DNA of 64,000 nt from Pirellulales bacterium (GCA_020846145.1 JADLEL010000049.1:29642-93641), one strand, 5' to 3'; shown: positions 7,974 to 17,872, numbered from the stretch's first letter. The notes: generated by a model from the sequence alone, not told the origin. Translations and numbers: made by a program.

Positions 7974-9308
7974 ATGTCCCAGCCCTTGATATTACTTTCG
8001 ATTCCCGGCTTGCGCGAGAAGGACGTGGCCGCGATGCCGAACTTGCGGCGGCTGATGGCGGGCGGGGAGATCGCGGAGCTGACGCCGAGTTTTCCGTGCG
8101 TAACCTGTTCGGTGCAGGCGGCGATGAGCACCGGCAAATTGCCCCGCGAGCACGGCATCGTGGCGAACGGCATTTATTGGCGGGAGAAGAAGCGGGTGGA
8201 GATGTGGACCGCGCCGAACGATTGCATCGAACGGCCGCAGATTTGGGATCTGCTCTCGCATCACGAGAGCGAGTTGACTTCCGCCGTATGGTTTCCGATG
8301 CACAGCAAGTTTTGCGAAGCGGATTTCGTTTGCACGCCCGCCCCGATCCACAATCCCGACGGCAGCGAATCGCTGTGGTGCTACACGCGGCCGCTGGAAC
8401 TTTACGGCGAACTGCGCGACGCGCTGGGCCATTTTCCGCTGCAGCATTATTGGGGGCCGATCGCGAACGTGAAGGGGAGCCGATGGATCGCCGATTCGGC
8501 GGTTTTCGCGGCGCGGCGGTGGCAGCCCGATTTCTTCTACATTTATTTGCCGCACCTCGATTACGCCGCGCAGCGCGCCGGCCCGGAGAGCGCCGCCGCC
8601 GATACCGCCGTGGAAGAACTCGACGGCGTCGTGGGCCGCTTGGCCGAGCAGATGGCGGCGGCTTATCTCGAACCGCCCGTCTGGCTGGCGGCGGGCGAGT
8701 ACGTCATTACGAAGGTCGATCACGTCGAGTATCCCAACCGCGTGCTGCGCGAAGCCGGTTTGCTGGCCGTGAAGGAAGACGGCGCGGGCGGAGAGCTGAT
8801 CGATTTCGAGCACAGTCCGGCGTTCGCGATGGCCGATCACCAGCTTTCGCACGTTTTCGTCGCAGGCGGCGACGCGGCGACGGCTCGTCGGGTTGCCGAT
8901 TTGTTTCGCGGCCGGCACGGCATCTCCGAGGCGCTCGTCGGCGACGAGCGCGGCCGTTACGCGCTCGATCATCCGCGCAGCGGCGAAGTGGTATTGATTT
9001 CGAAGCCGCACAGTTGGCAGACGTATTATTATTGGCGGGACGACGCGCAGGCCCCGCGCTTCGCGAGGACGGTCGATATCCATCGCAAGCCGGGCTACGA
9101 TCCGGTCGAGTTGTTTTTCGATCCCGCCACGAAAAGCATTCCGCTGAACGCGCACCTGGTGAAAGGCTCGCACGGCGCGCCCGCGCTGGAGAATTCGCAG
9201 CGCACGGTGCTCCTGGCATCCGAGCCGACGAAGTTCCCGCCTAAGAACCTCGCCGATACCGACGTGTTCGATATCGCGATGAATCATTTCGGCATCACGA
9301 TGCGGTAA
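7974..9308 (+). CDS. Alkaline phosphatase superfamily / type I phosphodiesterase-nucleotide pyrophosphatase
   Basis: 444 aa. The motif 'PSFPCVTCSVQAAMSTGKLP' followed by REHGI is the NPP-family nucleophile region, with the catalytic threonine in PCVT. Metal ligands appear as 'YLPHLDY' (D, H) and 'MADHQLSHVF' (D, H, H), and the C-terminal 'KGSHGAP' supplies a last histidine. It is predicted to hydrolyse phosphodiester or phosphomonoester bonds. No signal peptide is visible, so a cytoplasmic location is likely. The start ATG 7974 sits directly after a heptamer array. It is probably co-transcribed with the preceding TIM-barrel gene. Substrate unknown. Confidence 0.85.
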   Translation: MSQPLILLSIPGLREKDVAAMPNLRRLMAGGEIAELTPSFPCVTCSVQAAMSTGKLPREHGIVANGIYWREKKRVEMWTAPNDCIERPQIWDLLSHHESELTSAVWFPMHSKFCEADFVCTPAPIHNPDGSESLWCYTRPLELYGELRDALGHFPLQHYWGPIANVKGSRWIADSAVFAARRWQPDFFYIYLPHLDYAAQRAGPESAAADTAVEELDGVVGRLAEQMAAAYLEPPVWLAAGEYVITKVDHVEYPNRVLREAGLLAVKEDGAGGELIDFEHSPAFAMADHQLSHVFVAGGDAATARRVADLFRGRHGISEALVGDERGRYALDHPRSGEVVLISKPHSWQTYYYWRDDAQAPRFARTVDIHRKPGYDPVELFFDPATKSIPLNAHLVKGSHGAPALENSQRTVLLASEPTKFPPKNLADTDVFDIAMNHFGITMR

Positions 9309-9390
9309 CAGGGGCCGAAAGCGGATCGTTTCCCGATCGTGAAGTTTCGGGGCGCCGCCTGGGGAGGAGAGGATTTCTGTTCGAAATTGG

Positions 9391-9595
9391 GTAAGCGTTC
9401 GCGCCCCGGTCGGGGACTGGTCCATTTTTCGGCGGGATAATGTATTTTGCGGACAAACGGTAGGCCGAAAACATGGACCTGTACCCTTTCCGCGGCGCGA
9501 GGGGGACAGTCCCATTTTCGCGGCGATTGAGTATTTTTACGGTATCATCATCTTTTGCGCCGCGAAAATCGGGACAGTTCCCTGTGAACGGTTAC
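9391..9595 (+). mobile_element. IS66-type non-autonomous element A, complete copy with 8-bp target duplication
   Basis: 205 bp with ends GTAAGCG.../...GTGAACGGTTAC, which are near-perfect inverted repeats. Two internal hairpins are built from GGACTGGTCC-like and GGGACAGTCCC-like arms. The direct repeat GAAATTGG at 9383-9390 and 9596-9603 is an exact 8-bp target duplication. It encodes no protein. GTAA ends and 8-bp duplications are the hallmarks of the IS66 family. Confidence 0.88.
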
Positions 9596-9612
9596 GAAAT
9601 TGGGAGAAAGCG

Positions 9613-10776
9613 ATGACGTATCGAATATCGCGTCGGAGTTTGTTGGCGGCGGCGGGCGGCGCGGCGGCCTTGGCGTTCGGAGGCATCGGATGGGCGGCCG
9701 AGAATCGCAAAAAGCCCAAGGTGGCCGTGCTGCACGTAACCGATCTTTTCCGGCCCTTCGCCGATCCCGACGATCATTGGGACTTGGCCTGCACCTACGC
9801 CCTCGCGCTGCGGGGGGACGTGGAATTGCTGGCGGTGATGATCGATCATCCACCGCGGGCGGACTTCGATCCCGACGTGCAGGCCGTGGCGCAGATGAAC
9901 TACCTGACGGGCCTTGCCGCGCCGGTGATCGTCGGCGCGCCGCGGCGGATCGAGCCTGGCGAGGTCGATCGGCCCGAGAACAGAGCGGTTTTGGGCGGGA
10001 TGCGGGCGCTCGTCGATCTCCTCCGCAAGTCTTCGCTCCCGGTGGTCATTCATATCCTCGGCTCCTCCCGCGACGTGGCGCTGGCCGGCAAGCTGGAGCC
10101 AAAACTTTTCGCCGAGAAGTGCGCGGGCATTTATTTGAACGCCGGCTCCGGGACGCCGGACAAAGCCTTGGCCGAACGGCTGGAATACAACGTCGCGCTC
10201 GATCCCGCTTCTTACGGGGCGATTTTCGAATTGCCCTGTCCGGTGTATTGGCTGCCGTGTTTTGACGTCGCGCCGGGACCGAAGGACAATCCCCTTTCGT
10301 CCGGCCCGTATGGCACCTATTACCGGTTCCAGCAGAAGGAGATTCTGCCGCGGCTTTCCGCCCGGTGCCAAAATTATTTCGCCTTCGCGTTCAAGCAGGG
10401 ATTCTCCGAACGCGCAAGGCAGCAAAATCTCGAAACGCTTGCCCCCCATTGGCTGCACTATTTGGAAGGTCCGAACGACCGGGAATTCCTCATCCGCTTG
10501 GGGAATTTCCCCAGAAACATGTGGTGTACGGGCGGATTTCTCCATGCCGCGGGCTTGGGCGTCGATCTCGCGGGGAAAATTACCCCCTTGGAGGAACTGA
10601 AATCGCCGCTGTTTACCTTCGATCCCGTGCAAGTTGAATGCAACGCCGCGGGCATTACTTCGTGGAAGCCCGATCCGCAATCGCGCAACCGCCATCTTTT
10701 CCACATCCGCGATGAGGCGCATTACGGAAAAGGCATGACGGCGGCGATGTGTTCCTTGCTGAAAACATTCTCCTGA
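9613..10776 (+). CDS. Tat-exported nucleoside hydrolase-like protein
   Basis: 387 aa. The N-terminus 'SRRSLLAAAGGAAALAFGG' is a twin-arginine signal. The mature part starts 'KVAVLHVTDLFRPFADPDDHWDLACTYAL', which fits the nucleoside hydrolase fold (strand, then D-x-D-D, then helix), and continues 'VVIHILGSSRDVALA'. The canonical DTDxGxDD calcium site is altered to D-P-D-D-x-x-D, so activity on nucleosides is uncertain. A purine-rich GGGAGA precedes the ATG. A mobile element inserted just 17 bases upstream of the start, so expression may have been changed. Likely periplasmic. Confidence 0.7.
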   Translation: MTYRISRRSLLAAAGGAAALAFGGIGWAAENRKKPKVAVLHVTDLFRPFADPDDHWDLACTYALALRGDVELLAVMIDHPPRADFDPDVQAVAQMNYLTGLAAPVIVGAPRRIEPGEVDRPENRAVLGGMRALVDLLRKSSLPVVIHILGSSRDVALAGKLEPKLFAEKCAGIYLNAGSGTPDKALAERLEYNVALDPASYGAIFELPCPVYWLPCFDVAPGPKDNPLSSGPYGTYYRFQQKEILPRLSARCQNYFAFAFKQGFSERARQQNLETLAPHWLHYLEGPNDREFLIRLGNFPRNMWCTGGFLHAAGLGVDLAGKITPLEELKSPLFTFDPVQVECNAAGITSWKPDPQSRNRHLFHIRDEAHYGKGMTAAMCSLLKTFS

Positions 10777-11400
10777 AAACGCGAGAGCGGGCGCATGTTC
10801 GGGCGAATTACGTAACCGTTCACAGGGGACTGTCCCGATTTTTGCGGCATAAAAGATTATGGCGCTCTAAAAGTGCTTAATCGCCGCGAAAATGGGACTG
10901 TCCCCTTCGCGCCGCGGGAAGGGGACAGGTCCATGTTTTCGGCATACCGTTTGTCCACAAAATACGTTTTCACGCCGAAAAATGGACCAGTCCCCGACCG
11001 GGGCGTGAACGCTTACCGAATTACGAACAATCAGCCTTGCCAGGTGCGGTAAATAGACCCCCATTAGACGTAACCGATGAGTGATTTATCTTCTCGAGTC
11101 GTGGAATTGACCGAAAATACCGCTTTCGCGTCTTGAATCCGTTCTCGGCGATACGATAAAATAAAGAATGGGAGTGGTGCAATTTTTACCGCTTCCCGCT
11201 CGGTTTGCTTGCAATACCCGCGATCAGCTGATATTATGGAGTCATGCTTGGGCCGTTCATTTTTTCCGGCATTCGCCTCGTGCGATTGAGGCTCCCGCCG
11301 AACTTGAACTTATTCTTGAATTGCGGGGCACATTTGATCAATTGGAGGAGATAGGTTCCAACGATTTTTCAAGGGGTAACTGGCGCTAACGGAGTGAGTG
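10777..11400. other. Spacer with a complete element A and the DUF1559 leader
   Basis: Positions 10812-11016 are element A; 11025-11400 has no supported gene. A 73-codon frame at 11168-11389 has no family likeness. The promoter of the first DUF1559 gene presumably lies here. Confidence 0.5.
10812..11016 (-). mobile_element. IS66-type non-autonomous element A, complete copy, reverse orientation
   Basis: 205 bp, same length as the copy at 9391 but inverted (starts GTAACCGTTCAC, ends GTGAACGCTTAC). It is flanked by the exact 8-bp direct repeat CGAATTAC at 10804-10811 and 11017-11024. Confidence 0.88.
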
Positions 11401-12486
11401 ATGTGTTGCTCTCCTTTGAAAAGTGTCGGATCGAATAATCAATTTCCCCGCGGCGCGAACGGGCGATGCGATTCCACCTCTTTTCGGCGTCGCGATGGTT
11501 TCACTCTGGTAGAGCTGCTGGTGGTGATCGCGATCATCGGAATTCTGATTGCGCTGCTCTTGCCGGCCATCCAGGCGGCACGGGAGGCGGCCCGGCGGAT
11601 GGAGTGCCAAAATCACTTGAAGCAAATCGGATTGGCGACGCTGGCGTTCGTGGATTCCCAAAAGAAGTTTCCTTCCGGGGGATACGGGTACTGGTGGGCG
11701 CCGCATCCCGATCGCGGTTTGGGGATCAACCAGACGGGTAGCTGGATGTTTTCGATCTTGCCCTTCATGGAAGCGAAAGGGATGACGAAATACGGCGTGG
11801 GAGTCGGAATGAACAACATGACCGACACGCGATTATTGCAAGGGAATAAGATGCTTTTGGAATCGCCGTTAAGCACGCTGTATTGTCCCACGCGCCGCGC
11901 GCCGCTCGCTTATTCGGTGGCCGGTTCCACCATTAATTTCATCCATACGCCCAAAATCTGCGCCACGCTCACCGTGAGCGCCCGCACCGACTACGCGGGC
12001 AATTCGGGCGATGTGATTTATAGCACTTTCGGCTCCGGCCCCTCCGGCCTCCCGCCGACCGGCTATAGTTTTCCGGATCCGAAGAATTGTTCGGGAGTCA
12101 TTTTCGTACACTGTCAATTCAAATTGGTGGATATCCTCGACGGCACGTCGAAGACCTACTTGGCCGCCGAAAAGTTCATCAATCCCGATTTGATCGGCAG
12201 TTGCCGAGACCTGGGAGACGACCAAGGGCCGTACGTCGCCGACGAGCGCGACACGGTCCGCTGGGGTTCCTGGAGTCCCAGCAGCGCGGATTATCTCGCC
12301 CCCCGACGCGACCGCTCCGGTTACGATGGCTCGTGGACTTTCGGCAGCGCGCACTCCACGACGTTCAACGCCGTATTGTGCGACGGCTCGGTCCACGCGA
12401 TCAACTATGAGATTTCCGAGAAGAACCATCGGCGCCTCTGCGACCGCAAGGATAAATATCAGTTCGAGTATCCCAATCCGTTTTGA
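11401..12486 (+). CDS. DUF1559 domain, type IV pilin-like protein (first of three)
   Basis: 361 aa. The prepilin leader ends at the class III cleavage motif [20 protein letters not shown], then the planctomycete DUF1559 signature '[20 protein letters not shown]'. The C-terminus has '[15 protein letters not shown]', the H/DG region of the family. The mature protein is probably anchored by the N-terminal helix as a pseudopilin; function is unknown although the family is hugely expanded in planctomycetes. GTG 11398 and ATG 11401 are adjacent; ATG is preferred because GGAG sits 6 bases upstream. The second and third copies follow in tandem with close similarity. Confidence 0.88.
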   Translation: MCCSPLKSVGSNNQFPRGANGRCDSTSFRRRDGFTLVELLVVIAIIGILIALLLPAIQAAREAARRMECQNHLKQIGLATLAFVDSQKKFPSGGYGYWWAPHPDRGLGINQTGSWMFSILPFMEAKGMTKYGVGVGMNNMTDTRLLQGNKMLLESPLSTLYCPTRRAPLAYSVAGSTINFIHTPKICATLTVSARTDYAGNSGDVIYSTFGSGPSGLPPTGYSFPDPKNCSGVIFVHCQFKLVDILDGTSKTYLAAEKFINPDLIGSCRDLGDDQGPYVADERDTVRWGSWSPSSADYLAPRRDRSGYDGSWTFGSAHSTTFNAVLCDGSVHAINYEISEKNHRRLCDRKDKYQFEYPNPF

Positions 12487-12581
12487 TCGATCGTGCGCGA
12501 TAACGCTTGCCCGAGATTCCGCCGTTTTGCACGACTTCCCGCGAATCGAACCACACTTATTTCCTCATAAAGGACTTGCAA

Positions 12582-13667
12582 ATGTATTTTGGCGATTACG
12601 TTGAAGGGGCCGAGTCAAACAGGAAAAATACCTTCAAGGAAAGGCCGAATTCCCGCCGGTTCGCCTTTCGCCTTCGCCGCGGCGGCTTTACCTTGGTGGA
12701 ATTGTTGGTGGTGATTGCGATCATCGGCATTTTGATCGCGCTCTTGCTGCCGGCCATTCAGGCGGCGCGGGAAGCGGCCCGGCGGCTGGAATGCCAAAAT
12801 CACCTGAAGCAAATGGGCTTGGCGGTGCATAATTATATGGATTCCCGAAAGGTTCTTCCTTCGGGCGGCTATGGCGTTCCTTGGGCGCCCCATCCCGACC
12901 GCGGTTTGGGCAAAGAGCAGACGGGGAGTTTGTTCTATTCGATTTTGCCATATATGGAACTAAAATCGTTGATCCAATTGGGCGCGGGGGTCGGATTTAA
13001 CAATATGAACAATCCAAAACTCCTGAATGGGAACAAGCAGCTTCTCGCAACGCCGCTCAATGTATTGTATTGCCCCACGCGCCGGGCGCCGGGCGCCGCG
13101 CCGGCCGACAACAACCACTGGTTCGTGCTGCAGCCGATTTTAAGCGCGCGATTGACGGTCTGCGCGCACAACGATTACTGCGCCAATGCGGGCGACAACT
13201 ACGTCGGTTGGGGTTGCAACACGAGTACGCTACCTGCTCCCCCGAACATGTCCTGCGGAGACGCGCTCGCGGCCACGGGGATCGTTTGGACGCACTATCA
13301 ATACAAATTAAGGGATATCATCGACGGCACGTCGAAAACCATGCTGATCGGCGAAAAAAATCTCAATCCCGACCAGTATTCCAATGGGAAAAATTGGGGC
13401 GACGATCAAGGGCCGTTCGTCGCCGACGAGCGCGACCCCGTGCGTTTCGCCGCGTTTGCCATAAACTCCGATTATTTACGGCCGGTGCGCGACCGCTCCG
13501 GCGCCGACCAGTCCTGGGGATTCGGCAGCGCGCACGCCTCGACGTTCAACGTGGTGCTCTGCGACGGCTCGGTTCACGCGATAAGTTACGAGATCTCCGA
13601 GAAAAACATGCGTCGATTAAGCAGGCGCAACGATAAAGCACAGTTTGAAGACCCCAATCCGTTGTAA
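12582..13667 (+). CDS. DUF1559 domain, type IV pilin-like protein (second of three)
   Basis: 361 aa, closely similar to both neighbours, and particularly to the third ('[15 protein letters not shown]', '[14 protein letters not shown]' and '[13 protein letters not shown]' are shared). The prepilin motif is [16 protein letters not shown] after a 30-residue basic leader. ATG 12582 has AAAGGA about 8 bases upstream and matches the start of the third copy; the longer frame upstream lacks support. The gene is 95 bases after the first copy, and an intrinsic terminator follows it. Confidence 0.88.
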   Translation: MYFGDYVEGAESNRKNTFKERPNSRRFAFRLRRGGFTLVELLVVIAIIGILIALLLPAIQAAREAARRLECQNHLKQMGLAVHNYMDSRKVLPSGGYGVPWAPHPDRGLGKEQTGSLFYSILPYMELKSLIQLGAGVGFNNMNNPKLLNGNKQLLATPLNVLYCPTRRAPGAAPADNNHWFVLQPILSARLTVCAHNDYCANAGDNYVGWGCNTSTLPAPPNMSCGDALAATGIVWTHYQYKLRDIIDGTSKTMLIGEKNLNPDQYSNGKNWGDDQGPFVADERDPVRFAAFAINSDYLRPVRDRSGADQSWGFGSAHASTFNVVLCDGSVHAISYEISEKNMRRLSRRNDKAQFEDPNPL

Positions 13668-13714
13668 GTCTTTTCCGGAAAGGGCGTTGCCCGCCATTTA
13701 GAGAGAGATGAAAG

Positions 13715-13756
13715 AGACTCGTTCGTCCGCGCGTACGAGCGAACGAGTCTTTTCTT
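13715..13756 (+). terminator. Intrinsic terminator between DUF1559 copies 2 and 3
   Basis: An 11-bp perfect stem (13715-13725 with 13740-13750) is followed by TTTCTT. It implies that copy 3 has separate transcription or is read through only partly. Confidence 0.7.
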
Positions 13757-13844
13757 CGAATAAACCGCGGGGTGGGCATTGCCCGCCGATTTACGGTCGA
13801 TTTTGTGCGAAGCGAGCAACACCCTTATCGTAAAGGATTTTCAG

Positions 13845-14930
13845 ATGCGTTTTCCCGCTCTTGTGGCAGAGGGTAAATCGATAAGTCGCGGTTGCGCCAA
13901 GGAAGGGCAAGATTCTCGTTTATCCGCTTTCCGCCTATGCCGCGGCTTCACGTTGGTGGAGTTGTTGGTGGTGATTGCGATCATCGGCATTTTGATCGCG
14001 CTCTTGCTGCCGGCCATCCAAGCGGCGCGGGAAGCGGCCCGGCGGCTGGAATGCCAAAACCACTTGAAGCAACTGGGCTTGGCGGCGCACAACTACATGG
14101 ACTCCCGCAAGTGCCTGCCCTCCTGCGGCTACGGGTGCCCTTGGGCTCCCCATCCCGACCGCGGTTTGGGCAAGGATCAGCCGGGCAGTTTCTTCTATCC
14201 GCTTTTGTCCTTCATGGAATTGAAGTCGCTGACCAAATTAGGCGCGGGCGTCGGCTTCAATAATATGAGTAGTACGATACTTTTGAATGGAAACAAGCAA
14301 CTTCTCTCGACTCCGCTGAATGTATTGTTTTGTCCCACGCGCCGCGCGCCGGGCGCCGCCCCGGCCGACAATAATCACTGGTTCGTGCTGCAACCTTACT
14401 TGAGCGCACAACTGAACGTCTGCGCCCACAACGATTACTGCGCCAACGCGGGGGACAACCACGTCGGCTGGAATTGCAGCATCTCCACGCTTTCCAATTC
14501 CAAAACCATGACCTGCCCGGACGCGCGTCAAGCCACGGGGATAACTTATACGCACCACCAATACATTTTGAGGGACATCCTCGACGGCACCTCGAAAACC
14601 ATGCTGATCGGCGAAAAGAACGTCAATCCCGACCATTACCACAGCGGCAAAAACTGGGGGGACGATCAGGGGCCGTTTCCCGGCGACGAGCGCGATCCCG
14701 TGCGTTGGGCCGCCTGGAGTTTTAGTGCATCCGACTACATAGCTCCGGCGCGCGACCGCGCCGGCGCCGACCAGTCCTGGGGTTTCGGCAGCGCGCACGC
14801 ATCGACGTTTAACGTGGCGCTCTGCGACGGCTCGGTTCATGCGATAAGGTACGATATCTCCGAGAAAAACATGCGGCGATTATCCCGGCGCAACGATAAA
14901 TTGCAGTTTGAAGAACCCAATCCGTTCTAA
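13845..14930 (+). CDS. DUF1559 domain, type IV pilin-like protein (third of three)
   Basis: 361 aa. Start ATG 13845 has TAAAGGA about 7 bases upstream. It has the leader, [15 protein letters not shown] cleavage motif, '[20 protein letters not shown]' and '[20 protein letters not shown]'. Compared with copy 2, most differences fall in surface-like loops (for example around residues 210-225), suggesting a recent tandem duplication with diversification. It converges on the ECF sigma gene. Confidence 0.88.
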   Translation: MRFPALVAEGKSISRGCAKEGQDSRLSAFRLCRGFTLVELLVVIAIIGILIALLLPAIQAAREAARRLECQNHLKQLGLAAHNYMDSRKCLPSCGYGCPWAPHPDRGLGKDQPGSFFYPLLSFMELKSLTKLGAGVGFNNMSSTILLNGNKQLLSTPLNVLFCPTRRAPGAAPADNNHWFVLQPYLSAQLNVCAHNDYCANAGDNHVGWNCSISTLSNSKTMTCPDARQATGITYTHHQYILRDILDGTSKTMLIGEKNVNPDHYHSGKNWGDDQGPFPGDERDPVRWAAWSFSASDYIAPARDRAGADQSWGFGSAHASTFNVALCDGSVHAIRYDISEKNMRRLSRRNDKLQFEEPNPF

Positions 14931-15027
14931 GGCGCTTTCGGATTGAGCATCGCCTATATATAGAGAAGCCGCGCGAGCATTGGCGGACGAAGCCGACCCG
15001 CCATCGGACCGCCCGCCGATTTTACCC

Positions 15028-15600
15028 CTAGCTCACGCCCGCCCGGCGCATCTTGTTCCGCGCCCGGGAGAGAATGGGGCCGATGCTGTTTTCGGGCATG
15101 CCCACCGCATCGCTGATCTCGTGATAGCTCTTTCCTTCGAGATGGAACAGCCGCACGACTTCGGCCTCGGTGCCTTGCAGCCCGTGGAGCAAGCGCGCGA
15201 CCTCTTCCCGGTCGCCCAACTGCCGTTCGACCGCCTGCTCCGGATCGACCGCGAGGGCCGGAGATTGGCTCGATTGGGCGTTCAGGGCGGGATGGGGCTG
15301 GCGTTTGAGAATTTCCCGGACCACGATCCGCCGGGCAACGACCGTGAGATAGGTCGCCAGGCTGCATTGGCCGCGGAAATTGCGGAGCAAGGCGAAATCG
15401 TTGTCGATGATCGCCAAAAACACGTCGGCGCATAAATCGTCCCGGTCGGCGGCGGAAATGCGGATGCCGCGCGCCTGGGCGGTATGGTTCACCACATGGA
15501 TTACCAATCCCATGAAGCGATCCACGAAATCTTCCCATGCACGGGGCCTGCGCTGTAGGCAGCGCTCCAGTAAACCGCGGTCGATTTCGGAAAGTCCCAC
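15028..15600 (-). CDS. RNA polymerase sigma factor, ECF/sigma-70 family
   Basis: 190 aa. Region 2 is recognisable in 'WEDFVDRFMGLVIHVV...DDLCADVFLAIIDND' and 'GQCSLATYLTVVARRIVVRE', and region 4 in 'VVRLFHLEGKSYHEISDAVG' with 'ENSIGPILSRARNKMR' as the recognition helix. It probably directs transcription of a small regulon. The GTG start at 15600 is used because GAGGA lies about 9 bases upstream. No anti-sigma factor is adjacent. The convergent neighbour is DUF1559 copy 3. Confidence 0.88.
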   Translation of the reverse strand: MGLSEIDRGLLERCLQRRPRAWEDFVDRFMGLVIHVVNHTAQARGIRISAADRDDLCADVFLAIIDNDFALLRNFRGQCSLATYLTVVARRIVVREILKRQPHPALNAQSSQSPALAVDPEQAVERQLGDREEVARLLHGLQGTEAEVVRLFHLEGKSYHEISDAVGMPENSIGPILSRARNKMRRAGVS

Positions 15601-15995
15601 GCCGATGATCCTCGAAAGACAGGCGAAATGCGAAAAATACCACCTTACTCGATTGTAAATACGAATCGCAACGGAAACAAGTCTTTTTTAGGGGATGGGG
15701 GATAGGGGATAGGGGGTAGGGGATAGGGATTAGGGGATAGGGGTTAGGGGATAGGGGATAGAGATTAGGGGGTAGGGATCTGGGGAGAGGGCGAAAGGGT
15801 TCTATATTACGTTAGGCTGAGATTGTCCGGGGATTACCCGGTGATAATCGGACGATGATACGCTATACATCGCGAGAAGATTCAGATATTCCTGTCCTCC
15901 AGAGTGAATTCATCACCATTAAATGTAACTTTTTTAATACACCCCCCCGCTCGCTAATCCCTATCCCCTATCCCCCATCCCCTATCCCCTATCCC
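15601..15995. other. Spacer with inverted heptamer arrays
   Basis: No gene. It holds the GGGGATA array (15690-15778), an AT-rich middle, and the complementary CCCCTAT array (15954-16001) that overlaps the stop codon of the HNH gene. The two arrays could pair as a long hairpin. Confidence 0.6.
15690..15778. repeat. Heptamer array GGGGATA and variants
   Basis: About twelve units with a 7-bp period (GGGGATA, GGGGGTA, GGGATTA, GGGGTTA, GAGATTA). It is complementary in sense to the array at 15954-16001. Confidence 0.88.
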
Positions 15996-16001
15996 CTATT
16001 C
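15954..16001. repeat. Heptamer array CCCCTAT overlapping a stop codon
   Basis: About six units of CCCCTAT/CCCCCAT. The TAG stop of the minus-strand HNH gene lies within the last unit. Confidence 0.85.
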
Positions 16002-16757
16002 CTTCGCCCCGATATCCCAACAAACTCCTTCCAGCCAAGTGCGCCAAATCTCATATTTCGGATTGTTGAGCTTTTGGGCCAACATGGGATTATGGCTGGG
16101 GCGTTTGGGATGCCGGACGAGTTTCATGCGGGCTTCGGGGGGAGTGCGGCCGCCTTTTTTCGTATTGCACGCCAAGCAAGCGCAAACGACGTTCTCCCAG
16201 GTCATGCCGCCGCCGCGGCTGCGGGGAACGACGTGGTCGAGGCTCAATTGCGACGTGGGATAGTGCCGGCCGCAATACTGGCAGGTGTGTTCGTCCCGGG
16301 CGAGAACGGTGCGGCGGTTGAGGTGCAAATGCTGTTTGGGAACGCGATCGAATTCCAACAGCCGGATGACGCGAGGTGCGAGGATCTCGAAAGTTACCCC
16401 GCGAATCCAGTCTTCCGACGGTAGTTTGCATTCGACGTGCAACTCGCTCAGTTCGAGCCAGGTTTCGAAAGAGTAGTTCGTGAACCGGCCCTCCTCGAAA
16501 TGGATCACTTCGGCCAGATCGCGATAGAGGAGGCAAAAGGCGCGGCGGATATTGATGATATGCACCGCCATGTACAAACGGTTTAATACCAATACACTGG
16601 CACTGAGAACGGTAGGCGCGGGGGGGGCGGCCACTGGGCCGGAAGAATCGTCCGCGGGGCGCGAAGATTCGCTTTTGGCGGACCGTTTGGCCCGGGGACG
16701 ACTGCCGTTGACCGCGGATGCCCGATTCACGTTCATGCTCCTGGAATGCTCCGCCAA
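15996..16757 (-). CDS. HNH endonuclease
   Basis: 253 aa. The C-terminal half has the HNH zinc-finger nuclease: C159-x2-C162 ('CQYC'), then D174-H175 ('LSLDHVVPRSRGG'), N189 and C194-x2-C197 ('CLAC'), a complete motif set. The first 50 residues are low-complexity and basic and may not be conserved; 'VLNRLYMAVHIINIRRAFC' onward is the family's usual beginning. This stand-alone HNH type is common in planctomycetes and actinobacteria, and its cellular role is unknown. No restriction or phage partner is adjacent. Its stop codon falls inside a CCCCTAT heptamer array. Confidence 0.88.
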   Translation of the reverse strand: MAEHSRSMNVNRASAVNGSRPRAKRSAKSESSRPADDSSGPVAAPPAPTVLSASVLVLNRLYMAVHIINIRRAFCLLYRDLAEVIHFEEGRFTNYSFETWLELSELHVECKLPSEDWIRGVTFEILAPRVIRLLEFDRVPKQHLHLNRRTVLARDEHTCQYCGRHYPTSQLSLDHVVPRSRGGGMTWENVVCACLACNTKKGGRTPPEARMKLVRHPKRPSHNPMLAQKLNNPKYEIWRTWLEGVCWDIGAKE

Positions 16758-17525
16758 AAACAGGTTGAATGACCTGTCGGAATTAGGAGAAAGATCGCAA
16801 GGCGTTCACTCACAAGCGTAATTTTAACCTATCCCCGCGATAAACGCTAGACAGCCCAAAAAAATCCTCACTTTTTCCCAAATCGCTTTCTTAGAACCAG
16901 TCCGGTATCAAGACCGAGTTTTGTTCAATGCGGGCACGGTTTGGTAGGCGATTCAGCGAGGCGGGAGCCTCGCGGACATTGCGTTCCCAGGCGGGAGCCT
17001 GGGAACGAGAAAAAAATTCCTCATTTTTTTCCAAATCGCTTTTTTTCCGGGGCTACCGGCGGAAAGGAAGCGAACGTCGCCTGGGAAAAGTTTCTTTTTG
17101 AAGTCCTTGGCACAAGTTTTTTGCAGTGCAAGATTTGTGCCAATTAGATGGATTTTTTCGGATATTTAAGATAACCTTTTTCCGCAGAGGAAGTCGGGCG
17201 GGATAACGCATTCCCCTACTTTCGATTGACAATTCTTCTCTTTGGCGAGGAGCTTGTATTTTCAGGAGGTAAATCGGTTTTTTATTCCACCCCCCCCAAA
17301 AAAAATTTCCGACTCGTCTTGCCAGGCATTCGGGTTTGGCATTAGGATGAAAGCAACGGAAGCGACTGCGCTCGTCCGCGTGCCGTCAGTTCCAAGCTCG
17401 TCGGCCGAGTATCGCGGGACCGATCATCGGAAGGTCGCGTTCCGCGCGGTTTCGCCGGCAGGATGCTTATCGCCGTGCGATGATTTTTACTCCGATCACT
17501 GCCAGAGGAAAAAGGGAGCGGTAAA
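16758..17525. other. Long spacer with one palindromic repeat
   Basis: No supported gene. It contains the pair of palindromes at 16956-17009 and otherwise AT-rich sequence. The 95-codon frame at 17242-17529 resembles no family and overlaps the next start. Confidence 0.5.
16956..17009. repeat. Palindromic pair GCGAGGCGGGAGCCTCGC and CGTTCCCAGGC...GCCTGGGAACG
   Basis: Two adjacent hairpins, 16956-16973 and 16982-17007, of a type dispersed in planctomycete genomes. A relative occurs at 56711-56837. Confidence 0.7.
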
Positions 17526-17837
17526 ATGATTCACTACTCATGCGATCTCTGCAAGCGGGAGTTCGACCCCGACGACGATTTGCGCTACGTCGTGAAAATC
17601 GAGGTTTTTGCCGCTTACGATCCGAACGCCGGTGCGGAGGACGACGAGGACCGCGACCACCTGCAGGAGATTCAGGACATTCTCGAAAGCATGGAAGACG
17701 CCGAGGACGAACGGATCGGCGACGACGTGTATCAGCAAATGCGGTTCGACCTCTGCCCGGAATGCCGCCGCAAATTTCTCAAAAACCCGCTGGCCCGGGA
17801 GATGCCGGCCAAGGCGTTCGGGTTCAGCTCGAATTGA
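17526..17837 (+). CDS. Small zinc-ribbon protein, conserved hypothetical
   Basis: 103 aa. Two Cys pairs, 'CDLC' at residues 6-9 and 'CPEC' near residue 79, can bind one zinc ion. Between them is a very acidic helix (DDEDRDHLQEIQDILESMEDAEDER). It looks like a small regulatory or adaptor protein; similar two-CxxC proteins are common in planctomycetes without assigned function. ATG 17526 is preceded by GGGAGCGG. It is single, with a REPIN-like palindrome 35 bases after the stop. Confidence 0.75.
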   Translation: MIHYSCDLCKREFDPDDDLRYVVKIEVFAAYDPNAGAEDDEDRDHLQEIQDILESMEDAEDERIGDDVYQQMRFDLCPECRRKFLKNPLAREMPAKAFGFSSN

Positions 17838-17872
17838 AGGGGCGTTGGAATTCCATTATTTGAGATTTAGTC

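Noticed and set aside
11168..11389. 73-codon frame before the first DUF1559 gene
   Set aside because: No recognised family, weak start, AT-rich spacer composition.
15690..16001. CRISPR or telomere-like array
   Set aside because: The unit is 7 bp with no spacers; simple tandem heptamers.
17242..17529. 95-codon frame before the zinc-ribbon gene
   Set aside because: Homopolymer-rich start (poly-Pro, poly-Lys from C and A runs), no ribosome-binding site, overlaps the real start at 17526.
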